Source of the DNA: CAYQTL01 sp964420405
GTDB lineage: Bacteria; Acidobacteriota; Thermoanaerobaculia; Thermoanaerobaculales; Sulfomarinibacteraceae
Reading direction: 5' to 3'
NCBI GenBank assembly: GCA_964420405.1
Contig: CAYQTL010000119.1
Location: forward strand, 1-8,488
DNA length: 8,488 nt
In this document: positions 1-6,359 of the stretch, piece after piece
Layout of the letters: every line of letters starts with the position of its first letter
Numbering within the stretch: position 1 is the stretch's first letter
Made by a program: the position numbers and the translations under genes
The notes under the pieces: model-generated
What the model saw: only the letters and a program-made list of their open reading frames with translations
Databases searched by the model: none
Told to the model about the DNA's origin: nothing

Positions 1-28
1 TCGGTCCCAGGTTATCACCAGCCGCGAA

Positions 29-56
29 GGTCGGCCTAACTACAGTTAGGCTGACC
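29..56. other. Candidate integron recombination site core (attI-like)
   Basis: A near-perfect inverted repeat has 12-bp arms (29-40 and 45-56, one G-T pair) around a four-base loop TACA. Its core GCCTAAC (34-40) and GTTAGGC (45-51) match the integron core-site consensus RYYYAAC / GTTRRRY. From memory, the class 1 attI1 crossover region ends CTAAAACAAAGTTAGGC, which is closely similar in layout: two inverted half sites and a short spacer before the G|TTAGGC cut point. At 28 bp it is far too short for a complete folded attC site, so an attI-type simple site or an attC remnant fits better. It lies about 195 bp beyond the intI stop codon. The near symmetry leaves the orientation undecided. No T-run follows on the plus strand, which argues against an ordinary terminator. 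Confidence 0.42.
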
Positions 57-185
57 AATGGGAATGGGGGAAGGCTGCGAGGGGGCGCAGGGTAGCATTG
101 CTGGCGGCCTCCAATCTCTCGACTCAAGTATACACCTCGCCTCGATATGGCTTGTTCAGAAGACATGCTTCTCTTGCAGAATGCC

Positions 186-215
186 CGCAGCCTAGCTCTT
201 TCAGATTAGGCTGCG
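186..215 (-). terminator. Hairpin 35 bp after the intI stop codon (possible terminator)
   Basis: Arms CGCAGCCTA (186-194) and TAGGCTGCG (207-215) pair perfectly over 9 bp around a 12-base loop. The position just after intI suits a transcription terminator on the minus strand. However, no U-tract follows, so it would be an atypical or Rho-assisted terminator at best. The arm sequence shares TTAGGCTG with the att-like hairpin at 29-56, so a degenerate integrase-binding site is the alternative: ATTAGGC is one base off GTTRRRY. Confidence 0.3.
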
Positions 216-250
216 AAGGGTCTGGGGGCCCCTCGGGAACGATGTGGTGG

Positions 251-1255
251 TCAGGGATCGAGTCGGTCGGCCGGGCTGATCAGACCGCGGTTGCCTACGC
301 GGCCGAGCACGTGGGTGTAGACCTGGGTGGTCTGCACGCTACGGTGCCCCAGCAGGTCCTGGATGGTCCGGATGTCCGCGCCCGACCGGAGCAGCTCGGT
401 CGCGAAGGAGTGGCGGAAGGTGTGGCTCGACGCTCTCTTGGTGAGCCCGGCGGCGCGGACGGCTCCGCTCACCGCGCGTTGAACGGTCGACTCGTCCAGG
501 TGATGACGTCGTGTGGCGCCGGTGCGTGGATCGGTGCCGCAACGGGTCGCGGGAAAAAGAAACTGCCACGGCCACGAGGAGGACGCGCCCGGGTGCTTCC
601 GTTCGAAGGCCTCGGGCAGGCTGACACCATCCGTGCCCGCCTCCCGATCGGCGAGGTACACGGCGCGAGTATGCTCGAGCTGCCGTTCGAGTGCAGGGAC
701 GAGGCTGTCGGGCAGCATGGTGGTCCGCTGACGACGCCCCTTGGGCTCACGGATGATGATCTGCCCAAGATCGAAGTCGAGATCCTGCACGCGCAGCCGC
801 AGACACTCCAGCAGGCGCATGCCGGTCCCGTACAGCAGTGCGCACACCAGCTTGGGGACTCCGTCGAGATGCGCGAGCACCGCCCGAACCTCGGCCACGC
901 TCAGCACCGTCGGCAGACGCTTGGGGCGTCGCGCCCGGACGACGTTGGTCACACGCGGCAGCGGGTGGCGCAGGACGTCCCGGTAGAGGAACAGCAGCGC
1001 CGCCAGGGCCTGGTTCTGGGTCGAGGCCGACACGCCGCCCTGGGTCGCCAGATCCGACAGGAACGCATTGATCTCGTCCACACCCATCTGCCGGGGATGG
1101 CGCATCCGGTGCAAGCGAAGGTACCGCCTCACCCACTGGACGTAGCTCTCCTCGGTTCGTCGGGAGTAGTGACGCGCTCGGATCTCCTCCCTGACGCGGT
1201 CGACCAACTTCGGGGACCGCTCCGACGAGCTCGGTGGGGGCGGATCCTGAGGCAT
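251..1255 (-). CDS. intI: Integron integrase (IntI family tyrosine recombinase)
   Basis: Site-specific recombinase of 334 aa that would insert and excise gene cassettes between attI and attC sites. An N-terminal SAM-like DNA-binding domain (about 15-100, with YSRRTEESYVQWVRRY) precedes the catalytic domain (about 112-320). Catalytic residues are all present: R147 (GTGMR), K172, H278 and R281 (HTFRHSFATELL), H304 (LLGH) and nucleophile Y313. The insertion unique to integron integrases is clear at about 191-250 (LPEAFERKHP, then SWPWQFLFPA), separating it from XerC/XerD. Length nearly equals class 1 IntI1 (337 aa). The ATG at 1255 was chosen for that length and because the open frame further upstream is not integrase-like. 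No Shine-Dalgarno precedes it, but a promoter ends 6 bp upstream, suggesting a leaderless mRNA. It lies downstream of valS, same strand. No frameshift or stop is seen, so it is probably functional. Confidence 0.95.
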   Translation of the reverse strand: MPQDPPPPSSSERSPKLVDRVREEIRARHYSRRTEESYVQWVRRYLRLHRMRHPRQMGVDEINAFLSDLATQGGVSASTQNQALAALLFLYRDVLRHPLPRVTNVVRARRPKRLPTVLSVAEVRAVLAHLDGVPKLVCALLYGTGMRLLECLRLRVQDLDFDLGQIIIREPKGRRQRTTMLPDSLVPALERQLEHTRAVYLADREAGTDGVSLPEAFERKHPGASSSWPWQFLFPATRCGTDPRTGATRRHHLDESTVQRAVSGAVRAAGLTKRASSHTFRHSFATELLRSGADIRTIQDLLGHRSVQTTQVYTHVLGRVGNRGLISPADRLDP

Positions 1256-1563
1256 AAAGAGACCATAAAGCGGCCAGCCCCCAATGCCAACCCCGAATCG
1301 CGACGCCACCTCAGCAGTGGAATTCTGATCCCACCCCGGCTCACCGTCGCGGCCTTCGCGTTTCGGCCGACGCCGCCCGCGCCCCACCCCGAACCGACGT
1401 CCGCCCCGATGCAGATCGAAGCGAGCACCGCAGGTCCTCGGCCGCCGCGGGACGACGCCGCACGAGTACAGCCCCTGGACGACCGCACGAGGGATATGTC
1501 CGCTCGGCGTCCCTCCGGCCCCCGCCCGGTCATCGCCGACCGTCGACGGGACGGCGCCGCCCC
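1256..1563. other. Spacer between valS and intI
   Basis: This gap of 308 bp holds the intI promoter at its left end. I found no convincing gene and no strong terminator for valS. Only small palindromes such as CCGTCGACGG (1540-1549) and a 5-bp stem CGGTC/GACCG just before it are visible. This is where attI normally lies, upstream of intI, but I found no good GTTRRRY core here. The nearest match is GTTGGCA on the minus strand, which overlaps the -35 box. Confidence 0.4.
1262..1290 (-). promoter_or_regulatory. Predicted intI promoter, probably giving a leaderless transcript
   Basis: On the minus strand, TTGGCA (1285-1290, 5 of 6 to TTGACA), a 17-bp spacer and TATGGT (1262-1267, a TAnnnT -10 box) lie directly ahead of intI. 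Only six bases (CTCTTT) separate the -10 box from the ATG, so transcription would begin at or next to the start codon. This fits the absence of a ribosome binding site. I saw no LexA/SOS box of the CTG-N10-CAG or GAAC-N4-GTTC type overlapping it. Confidence 0.5.
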
Positions 1564-4203
1564 CTACTCCGGCGGCTGGTCCGACAGCTCGACGGCGAGG
1601 GCGAAGCGCTGGCCGTCGGGGGACGGGGCGTCGGTCAGCTCGACGGCGTCGGGGGGGACGTTGCCGGCGCGCAGAACGTCGTCGAGGACGGGCTCGAGCG
1701 CGGCGCGGAGATGCTCGGGGCCGGCGACGGCGAGCCGGGCGACGGGCCACTTGAGGCTCTTCTGGGCGGTGGTCTTGGTGCCGCGGATCGCGGACAGAAC
1801 CTCGACCGCGCAGGCGAAGGTCTCGGCGTGGGCCGGGGCGGGCACGGCGGCGACCTCGTCCGGGGACGGCCACGGTGAGGTGTGGACCGAGCGCTCACGG
1901 CCGTCGGGGGTCGCGAACCGCCACGACCAGACCTCCTCGGTGACGTAGGGGACGAACGGCGCGAGCAGCCGCAGGAAGGTGCGCAGGCCCCAGGCGAGGG
2001 TGGCGATCGCCGACCGCCGGCCGGGGGTGTCCTCGTCGTCGTAGGAGCGCAGCTTGACCAGCTCGAGGTAGTGGTCGCAGAACTGCCAGAACGCCTCCTC
2101 GGCGACCTGCAGCGCCATCGCGTAGTCGAACCCCTCGAACGCCTTGGACGCCTGCTCGATCACCGTACGCATGCGGCCGACGAAGGCGACGTCGAGCGGC
2201 TCGGAGACGTGCTCGAGGCCGGGCACGGCGCCGTCGGGCGCGACCCGGTCGAGCTGCATCAGCACGAACCGGCTGGCGTTGAAGACCTTGGTGGCGAGGC
2301 GCTTGCCGACCTTGAAGACGCCGGGGTCGTACGCGGTGTCGGTCCCGAGGCGGGCGCGCGCCGCCCAGTAGCGCACGGCGTCGGACGACCACTCGTCGAG
2401 CAGGTCCTCGGGCGTGACGACGTTGCCCTTGGACTTCGACATCTTCTTGCGATCGGGGTCGAGGATCCAGCCCGAGATCACGACGTGGTGCCAGGGCACC
2501 TCCCCCTCGTGCATCCACGCCTTGACGATGGTGTAGAACGCCCACGTCCGGATGATCTCGTGGGACTGCGGCCGCACGTCCATCGGGAACAGGGAGGCGT
2601 GGCGGTCGGGGTCGACGCCCCAGTGGCTCTGGATCTGGGGGGTCAGCGACGAGGTCGCCCAGGTGTCCATCACGTCGGGATCGCCGGTGAAGCCGCCGGG
2701 GACGTTGCGCTGCGACTCGTCGTAGCCGGGCGGCGGGTCGGACAGCGGGTCGACCGGCAGCATGTCCGGGGTGGCGTAGATCGGGGCGGCGTGGTCGGGT
2801 GCCCCGTCGTCGCCGAGCCGATACCAGACCGGGAACGGCACCCCGAAGTAGCGCTGGCGCGAGATGCACCACTCCTGGTTGAGGCCCTCGACCCAGTGCA
2901 CGTAGCGGGTCTTCATGTGCGGCGGGTGCCACTGGATCTTCTCACCCTGGGCGAGCAGCGCGTCGCGGTGCTCGAGGATGTGGATGAACCACTGGCGGGT
3001 CGGCACGAACTCGAGCGGACGCTCGCCCTTCTCGTAGCACTTCACCATCTGGTCGGTCGGCCGCGGCTCGCCGACGAGGGCGGTGCCGCCGCCGGGGAAC
3101 GCGTCGCCCTCGGCGAGCTGCTCGGCGACCTTCTTCTTGGCCTGGTTGACGGTGAGGCCGGCGACCTCGTCCCACGCGCGCTGGGCGCGGTCGGGATCGA
3201 CCGACTCGAACGGGGCGGAGCCGAAACGCACCGGCAGCAGCCGCCCGTCGCGGCCGATCACCTGCTTGAGCGCGAGGCCCGACTGCTTCCACCACTCGAC
3301 GTCCATCGCGTCGCCGAAGGTGCAGACCATGAGGATGCCGGTGCCCTTCTCGGGATCGGCGTGACCGGCGGGCAGGATCGGCACCCGGGCGCCGTACAGC
3401 GGCGTGACCGCGTGCTTGCCGAACAGCGGCTGGTAGCGCTCGTCGTCGGGGTGGGCGACGACCGCGATGCAGGCCGCCAGCAGCTCGGGACGGGTGGTGG
3501 CGATCAGCAGCTCGCCGCCGCCCTCGACCGCGAACCGGATGTCGTGGAACAGGCCGCGCCTGGGGCGGTCCTCGACCTCGGCCTGGGCGACCGCGGTCTG
3601 GAAGTCGATGTCCCACATCGTGGGCGACTCGAGGCTGGTGACGAGGTTCTTGTCCACCAGGTCGAGGAAGCTGAGCTGGGAGATCCTCCGGCAGTGGTCG
3701 TCGATCGTGGCGTACTGCTCGGACCAGTCGAGGGACAGGCCGAGGCGACGCCACAGGTGCTCGAACGCCTGCTCGTCCTCCTCGGTGATCGCGGCGCACG
3801 CCTCGATGAAGTTGCGGCGTGACACCTCGCGGATCTCGGGGTTCGTGCCGGTGATCTTCTCGGGCTTCCAGTCGGGGTCGTACGGCAGGTGGGGGTTGCA
3901 GCGGATGCCGAGCAGGTTCTGGACCCGGCGCTCGGTCGGCAGACCGTTGTCGTCCCAGCCCATCGGGTAGGCGATGTTCTTGCCCCGCATCCGTTGGTGG
4001 CGCACCAGCAGATCCTGGTGGGTGTAGCTGAACACGTGGCCGACGTGCAGCGAGCCGGACACGGTGGGCGGCGGGGTGTCGACGACGAACGTCTCCTCGC
4101 GCGGCCGGGTGGGGTCCCAGCGGTGCAGCTTCCAGTCGTCCCAGCGGTCGCGCCACCGCTGCTCCACCTCGAGGTGGTCGTACTTCTGCGGGATGTCGGG
4201 CAT
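1564..4203 (-). CDS. valS: Valyl-tRNA synthetase (archaeal/actinobacterial 'DDNGLPTE' type)
   Basis: Cytoplasmic class I aminoacyl-tRNA synthetase (879 aa) that charges tRNA-Val with valine. The Rossmann catalytic core carries the HIGH motif as HVGH (53-56, within TPPPTVSGSLHVGH) and KMSKS at 587-591. The editing (CP1) domain occupies about 200-390 and includes ATTRPE (235-240). The anticodon-binding domain covers about 670-830. After the HIGH motif it reads MGWDDNGLPTERRVQNL (81-97), as in archaeal enzymes, instead of the GxDHAGIATQ of most bacterial ValS. It also seems to lack the long C-terminal coiled-coil arm of typical bacterial ValS. The ATG at 4203 is preceded by GGAGGA at close spacing, located in the 13-bp gap after the upstream 118-aa gene, so the two genes are surely cotranscribed. 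Identity as ValS rather than IleS or LeuS rests on PPPTVSGSLHVGH and the DDNGLPTE pattern. Confidence 0.95.
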   Translation of the reverse strand: MPDIPQKYDHLEVEQRWRDRWDDWKLHRWDPTRPREETFVVDTPPPTVSGSLHVGHVFSYTHQDLLVRHQRMRGKNIAYPMGWDDNGLPTERRVQNLLGIRCNPHLPYDPDWKPEKITGTNPEIREVSRRNFIEACAAITEEDEQAFEHLWRRLGLSLDWSEQYATIDDHCRRISQLSFLDLVDKNLVTSLESPTMWDIDFQTAVAQAEVEDRPRRGLFHDIRFAVEGGGELLIATTRPELLAACIAVVAHPDDERYQPLFGKHAVTPLYGARVPILPAGHADPEKGTGILMVCTFGDAMDVEWWKQSGLALKQVIGRDGRLLPVRFGSAPFESVDPDRAQRAWDEVAGLTVNQAKKKVAEQLAEGDAFPGGGTALVGEPRPTDQMVKCYEKGERPLEFVPTRQWFIHILEHRDALLAQGEKIQWHPPHMKTRYVHWVEGLNQEWCISRQRYFGVPFPVWYRLGDDGAPDHAAPIYATPDMLPVDPLSDPPPGYDESQRNVPGGFTGDPDVMDTWATSSLTPQIQSHWGVDPDRHASLFPMDVRPQSHEIIRTWAFYTIVKAWMHEGEVPWHHVVISGWILDPDRKKMSKSKGNVVTPEDLLDEWSSDAVRYWAARARLGTDTAYDPGVFKVGKRLATKVFNASRFVLMQLDRVAPDGAVPGLEHVSEPLDVAFVGRMRTVIEQASKAFEGFDYAMALQVAEEAFWQFCDHYLELVKLRSYDDEDTPGRRSAIATLAWGLRTFLRLLAPFVPYVTEEVWSWRFATPDGRERSVHTSPWPSPDEVAAVPAPAHAETFACAVEVLSAIRGTKTTAQKSLKWPVARLAVAGPEHLRAALEPVLDDVLRAGNVPPDAVELTDAPSPDGQRFALAVELSDQPPE

Positions 4204-4216
4204 GTCTCCTCCGGGG

Positions 4217-4573
4217 TCAGCTCCCGTCCGCCGTGGAGAAGGCGTAGGCGGCGTCGTCGACCTCGATCTGGTCGCGGTACAGCCAGCCGGTGACCTTCTT
4301 GTCGACGGACAGCACGGCGCCGACGATGGCGTCGTCGTCGCGGAACATGCGCCGGCGCTCGTCGTCGGTGAGCATCTCGGGCTGCTTGACCCACACCACG
4401 ACGCGCTCGGCCAGCAGCTTCGCCGCGTCGAGCACGTTCGGCAGCAGCTCGCGGACGAGCGGCCCGTCGCCGCGGACGATCATGAGCTTCGGCCGGTACG
4501 GCACAGGCGGGTCGTCCCCGAGCCAGGTGTCGAGCTCGTCCCGGTCTCTCGCCTCCACCAGCCACGGTCCCAT
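4217..4573 (-). CDS. Hypothetical protein (118 aa), first gene of the valS operon
   Basis: I do not recognise the family. The product is small, acidic and probably cytosolic: no signal peptide or membrane segment is seen. It has a short hydrophobic strand (PKLMIVRG, 28-35), a helix-strand segment ending AERVVVWVKQ (55-64), and a charged stretch DDERRRMFRDDDAIVG (70-85) before VLSVDKKVTGWLYRDQIEVDD (87-107). It has no cysteines or obvious metal site. The ATG at 4573 follows GAGGTGA with 4-5 bp spacing, and codon use is like its neighbours, so the gene is credible. Tight linkage to valS (13 bp) suggests coexpression and perhaps a translation-related or merely hitch-hiking role; no function can be assigned. 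Confidence 0.8.
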   Translation of the reverse strand: MGPWLVEARDRDELDTWLGDDPPVPYRPKLMIVRGDGPLVRELLPNVLDAAKLLAERVVVWVKQPEMLTDDERRRMFRDDDAIVGAVLSVDKKVTGWLYRDQIEVDDAAYAFSTADGS

Positions 4574-4604
4574 GGGTCACCTCGCGTTCGCGCGACTGGC
4601 GGGG

Positions 4605-4613
4605 ATGATAGCA
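4605..4613 (-). promoter_or_regulatory. Extended -10 promoter for the orf118-valS operon
   Basis: The minus strand reads TGCTATCAT: TGN followed by TATCAT, five of six to TATAAT. No good -35 box lies 16-18 bp upstream, as is usual for extended -10 promoters. Transcription would start near 4598, giving a leader of about 25 nt containing the GAGGTGA ribosome site. The edge of the repeat element (4636) lies about 23 bp upstream of this box, close to where a -35 would sit. Confidence 0.5.
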
Positions 4614-4635
4614 AAGGCCCCGGCGCGCAGCGCCG

Positions 4636-4880
4636 CCGATCCCGATCCCGATCCCGATCCTGTTCCGGATCCCGATGCCGTCGACAGCCACCAGCAGCAG
4701 CGTCAGCGACGGCCGGGGGGGGCTGGCGCGTCCCTTTCCGCGATGCCGGCCCCGTTCGCGTAGGGCCGGGGTTGACCCCCGGCCGTTGGCAGGGCGGTCG
4801 TCAGTCGGCGGCGGTGGGTAAGCCACCGCCCTACGCATGCGAAGGTCCGCCGCACCCATCGGGATCGGGACCGGGATCGG
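4636..4880. repeat. GATCCC-edged, REP-containing repeat element, copy 1 (MITE-like)
   Basis: About 245 bp, repeated in the same orientation at 7686-7928; by eye most positions agree. Order: GATCCC hexamers at the left edge (4636-4655 and beyond); a conserved block starting at 4682 (CGACAGCCACCAGCAGCAGC...) with a run of eight G; a GTAG-headed stem-loop (4760-4784); a second hairpin with GGGCGGT (4792-4798) and ACCGCCC (4825-4831); then the block GCGAAGGTCCGCCGCA. The right edge, GGGATCGGGACCGGGATCGG (4861-4880), is the reverse complement of the left edge with one mismatch, forming a 20-bp terminal inverted repeat. GTAGGGC (4760-4766) and GCCCTAC also pair around both hairpins. It fills the divergent gap between orf118 and the mechanosensitive-channel gene. 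No coding capacity is evident; it looks non-autonomous. Confidence 0.85.
4760..4784 (+). repeat. GTAG-headed REP-like stem-loop (in copy 1)
   Basis: GTAG (4760-4763) is followed by GGCCGGGG (4764-4771), loop TTGAC and CCCCGGCC (4777-4784), a perfect 8-bp stem. A GTAG tetranucleotide at the foot of a hairpin is the hallmark of REP sequences handled by RAYT (Y1 HUH) transposases. No such transposase is present in the window. Confidence 0.6.
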
Positions 4881-4966
4881 CCCCACCCCCATCGCGGGGA
4901 TCGCGACGGTGGCGGAACGCCGAGCCACGCGTGCGTGTTGAGACGACCGGACCGGGAGGAGCACCG

Positions 4967-6127
4967 ATGGAGTCCGTACAGAGTTGGATCGAGGGCTGGC
5001 TTCCCTACGCCGGCGTGAAGCTTCTCGGCAGCCCGACAGCCGCGTGGCTGGCGGCCGTGCTCGCCGTGGCCGTCACCTTCTTCGTGCTCCGGGTGGCCAA
5101 GGCGATCGTTCTCGCCCGCCTCAAGCGGGTCGCCGAGAAGACCACGACCCAATGGGACGACATCGCCATCGGCGTGCTCGAGCGGACCCGGACGTGGTTC
5201 TACCTGGCACTCGCGATCTGGGTGGGCAGCCGGGTGCTCGAGCTGCCCGCGAAGGTCTCCGGGGGGTTGACGATCCTTGCGGTGGCGGCGGCGATTCTGC
5301 AGGGCACCGCGTGGGCCAACCACGCCATCACCCTGTGGCTCGATCGCACCCGAGCGGCGCGTGGCGAGTCGGATCCCGGGGCGGTCACCACCCTGACGGG
5401 CCTGTCCTACGTGCTGCGGTTGGTGATCTGGTCCGCCGGGCTGCTGCTGCTGCTCGAGAACGTGGGCGTCGAGGTCGGTCCGCTCATCGCCGGGCTCGGC
5501 ATCGGCGGCATCGCGGTCGCCCTCGCGCTGCAGAACGTGCTCGGCGACCTGTTCGCGTCGCTCTCCATCGCACTCGACAAGCCGTTCGTGATCGGCGACT
5601 TCATCATCGTCGGCGACTTCCTCGGTGTGGTCGAGAAGGTCGGCCTCAAGACGACCCGGATCCGCAGCCTGTCGGGCGAGCAGCTGGTCTTCGCCAACTC
5701 CGACCTGCTGTCGAGCCGGATCCGCAACTACAAGCGGATGGAGGAGCGCCGGGTGCCGTTCGTGGTCGGCGTCACCTACCAGACGCCGGCCTCCGAGCTC
5801 GAGGCGATCCCCGGCATGGTGCGGGAGATCATCGAGGGTCTCGACGGCACCCGCTTCGACCGCGCCCACTTCAAGAGCTTCGGCGACTCGGCGTACCTGT
5901 TCGAGTTCGTGTACTACGTGCTGTCGGCCGACTACAACCAGTTCATGGACGTGCAGCAGGCGATCAACCTCGGCATCGTGCGGAAGTTCGAGGAGCGCGG
6001 CATCGAGATCGCGTACCCGACCCGGACGCTGCACATGGCGACCCCGGTGCGGACCGAGATCCGGCCGCGACCGGGCTCCGACCCGAGTGCCGGGTCCGAC
6101 GCCGAGGGCGGCGGGAACGCCGATTGA
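4967..6127 (+). CDS. MscS-family mechanosensitive ion channel
   Basis: Inner-membrane channel (386 aa) that opens under membrane tension and releases solutes during hypo-osmotic shock. Hydrophobic helices lie at about 23-49, 76-92, 99-122 and 145-164, ahead of the pore helix region GPLIAGLGIGGIAVALALQN (171-190) and VLGDLFASLS (191-200), which has the Gly/Ala packing typical of MscS TM3. Then come the beta domain with DKPFVIGDFI (204-213), RIRSLSGEQLVFANSDLL (231-248) and the cytosolic alpha/beta vestibule to about 357. The last 20 residues are a Gly/Ser/Asp-rich tail. The ATG at 4967 follows GGGAGGA by 6 bp; the open frame runs on upstream through the repeat element but is not protein-like there. 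It is divergent from orf118-valS, and repeat copy 1 ends 86 bp before its start. No clear -35/-10 pair was seen. Confidence 0.93.
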   Translation: MESVQSWIEGWLPYAGVKLLGSPTAAWLAAVLAVAVTFFVLRVAKAIVLARLKRVAEKTTTQWDDIAIGVLERTRTWFYLALAIWVGSRVLELPAKVSGGLTILAVAAAILQGTAWANHAITLWLDRTRAARGESDPGAVTTLTGLSYVLRLVIWSAGLLLLLENVGVEVGPLIAGLGIGGIAVALALQNVLGDLFASLSIALDKPFVIGDFIIVGDFLGVVEKVGLKTTRIRSLSGEQLVFANSDLLSSRIRNYKRMEERRVPFVVGVTYQTPASELEAIPGMVREIIEGLDGTRFDRAHFKSFGDSAYLFEFVYYVLSADYNQFMDVQQAINLGIVRKFEERGIEIAYPTRTLHMATPVRTEIRPRPGSDPSAGSDAEGGGNAD

Positions 6128-6146
6128 CCGCCCGCCCGCGCGAAAC

Positions 6147-6224
6147 GCCGGCGTCCCGTCGCCGGCTCCCTGCAGCGCCGGCCTCCCGTAGCGCCGGCTC
6201 CCCGTAGCGCCGGCTTCCAGCCGG
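6147..6224 (+). repeat. Degenerate 16-bp tandem repeats after the channel gene
   Basis: Units of the form GCCGGCTCCCCGTAGC begin at 6147, 6161, 6177, 6193 and 6209. The first is 14 bp and the next three are exactly 16 bp. The last unit merges into the stem-loop of the REP-like sequence at 6204-6229. They look like truncated or slipped copies of the REP head (GTAGCGCCGGCT) produced by local duplication. Confidence 0.7.
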
Positions 6225-6287
6225 CATGCATCGGGCCGCGGGCAGCGACACAGCCTGCGACGCGTGCCAGCTGGATGCTGGCGCTCC
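6204..6287. repeat. Inverted pair of REP-like sequences (REPIN/BIME-like)
   Basis: The left element, 6204-6229, is GTAG followed by CGCCGGCTTCCAGCCGGCATGC, with stem GCCGGC/GCCGGC-type arms around TTCCA. The right element, 6262-6287, is its inverse: its reverse complement starts GGAGCGCCAGCATCCAGC and ends TGGCACGC, differing from the left one at only a few positions. A 32-bp spacer separates them. The whole pair can fold as one long hairpin and may act as a terminator or mRNA-stabilising end for the channel gene. It is a different family from the 4760-4784 stem-loop, though both have GTAG heads. Confidence 0.75.
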
Positions 6288-6359
6288 GGACCGGCCTCTC
6301 TCAGACCCGGTATCCTGACGCCGCGGGACGTTGCGACGACGACCGCGGGACACGGAGTC

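Larger units (their letters stand above)
1..250. other. A+T-richer intergenic region on the 3' side of intI
   Basis: No convincing gene was found here on either strand. The stretch is compositionally unlike the rest of the window: by my count about 49% G+C over 121-210, whereas the flanking genes are visibly far richer. It holds two hairpins, at 29-56 and 186-215, that share the octamer TTAGGCTG (46-53 and 206-213). Since it borders an integron integrase, it could be an attI region, the end of a cassette array or a decayed cassette. The window edge at position 1 prevents a decision. Confidence 0.5.

Noticed and set aside
29..56. Simple rho-independent terminator
   Set aside because: The stem is strong but no T-run follows on either strand (AATG on the plus side, TTCG on the minus side). 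The match to integron core sites is a better explanation.
1256..1563. Conventional attI upstream of intI
   Set aside because: No proper GTTRRRY core with an inverted half site was found; GTTGGCA near 1285 misses the consensus and overlaps the predicted -35 box.
1256..1873. N-terminal extension of the integrase in the same frame (to 540 aa)
   Set aside because: The added 206 residues are Arg/Pro-rich and overlap the valS 3' end in another frame. Family length and the promoter support the ATG at 1255.
98..1948. Long plus-strand open frame over the integrase and the end of valS
   Set aside because: It lies antisense to two clear genes. The composition is Arg/Pro/Gly-rich with no recognisable domain, as expected for an antisense frame in high-G+C DNA.
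1882..3822. Plus-strand frame of 646 codons opposite valS
   Set aside because: Antisense shadow of valS: low-complexity Val/Gly/Asp/Leu composition, no ribosome site considered convincing and no family resemblance.
4636..4680. Hexamer array considered as a CRISPR array or replication iterons
   Set aside because: Units are contiguous 6-mers without spacers, and there is no cas, rep or parAB gene in the window.
4064..4966. In-frame upstream extension of the mechanosensitive channel (to 687 aa)
   Set aside because: It runs antisense through valS and orf118 and through the repeat. The ATG at 4967 has a strong ribosome site and gives a normal MscS length.
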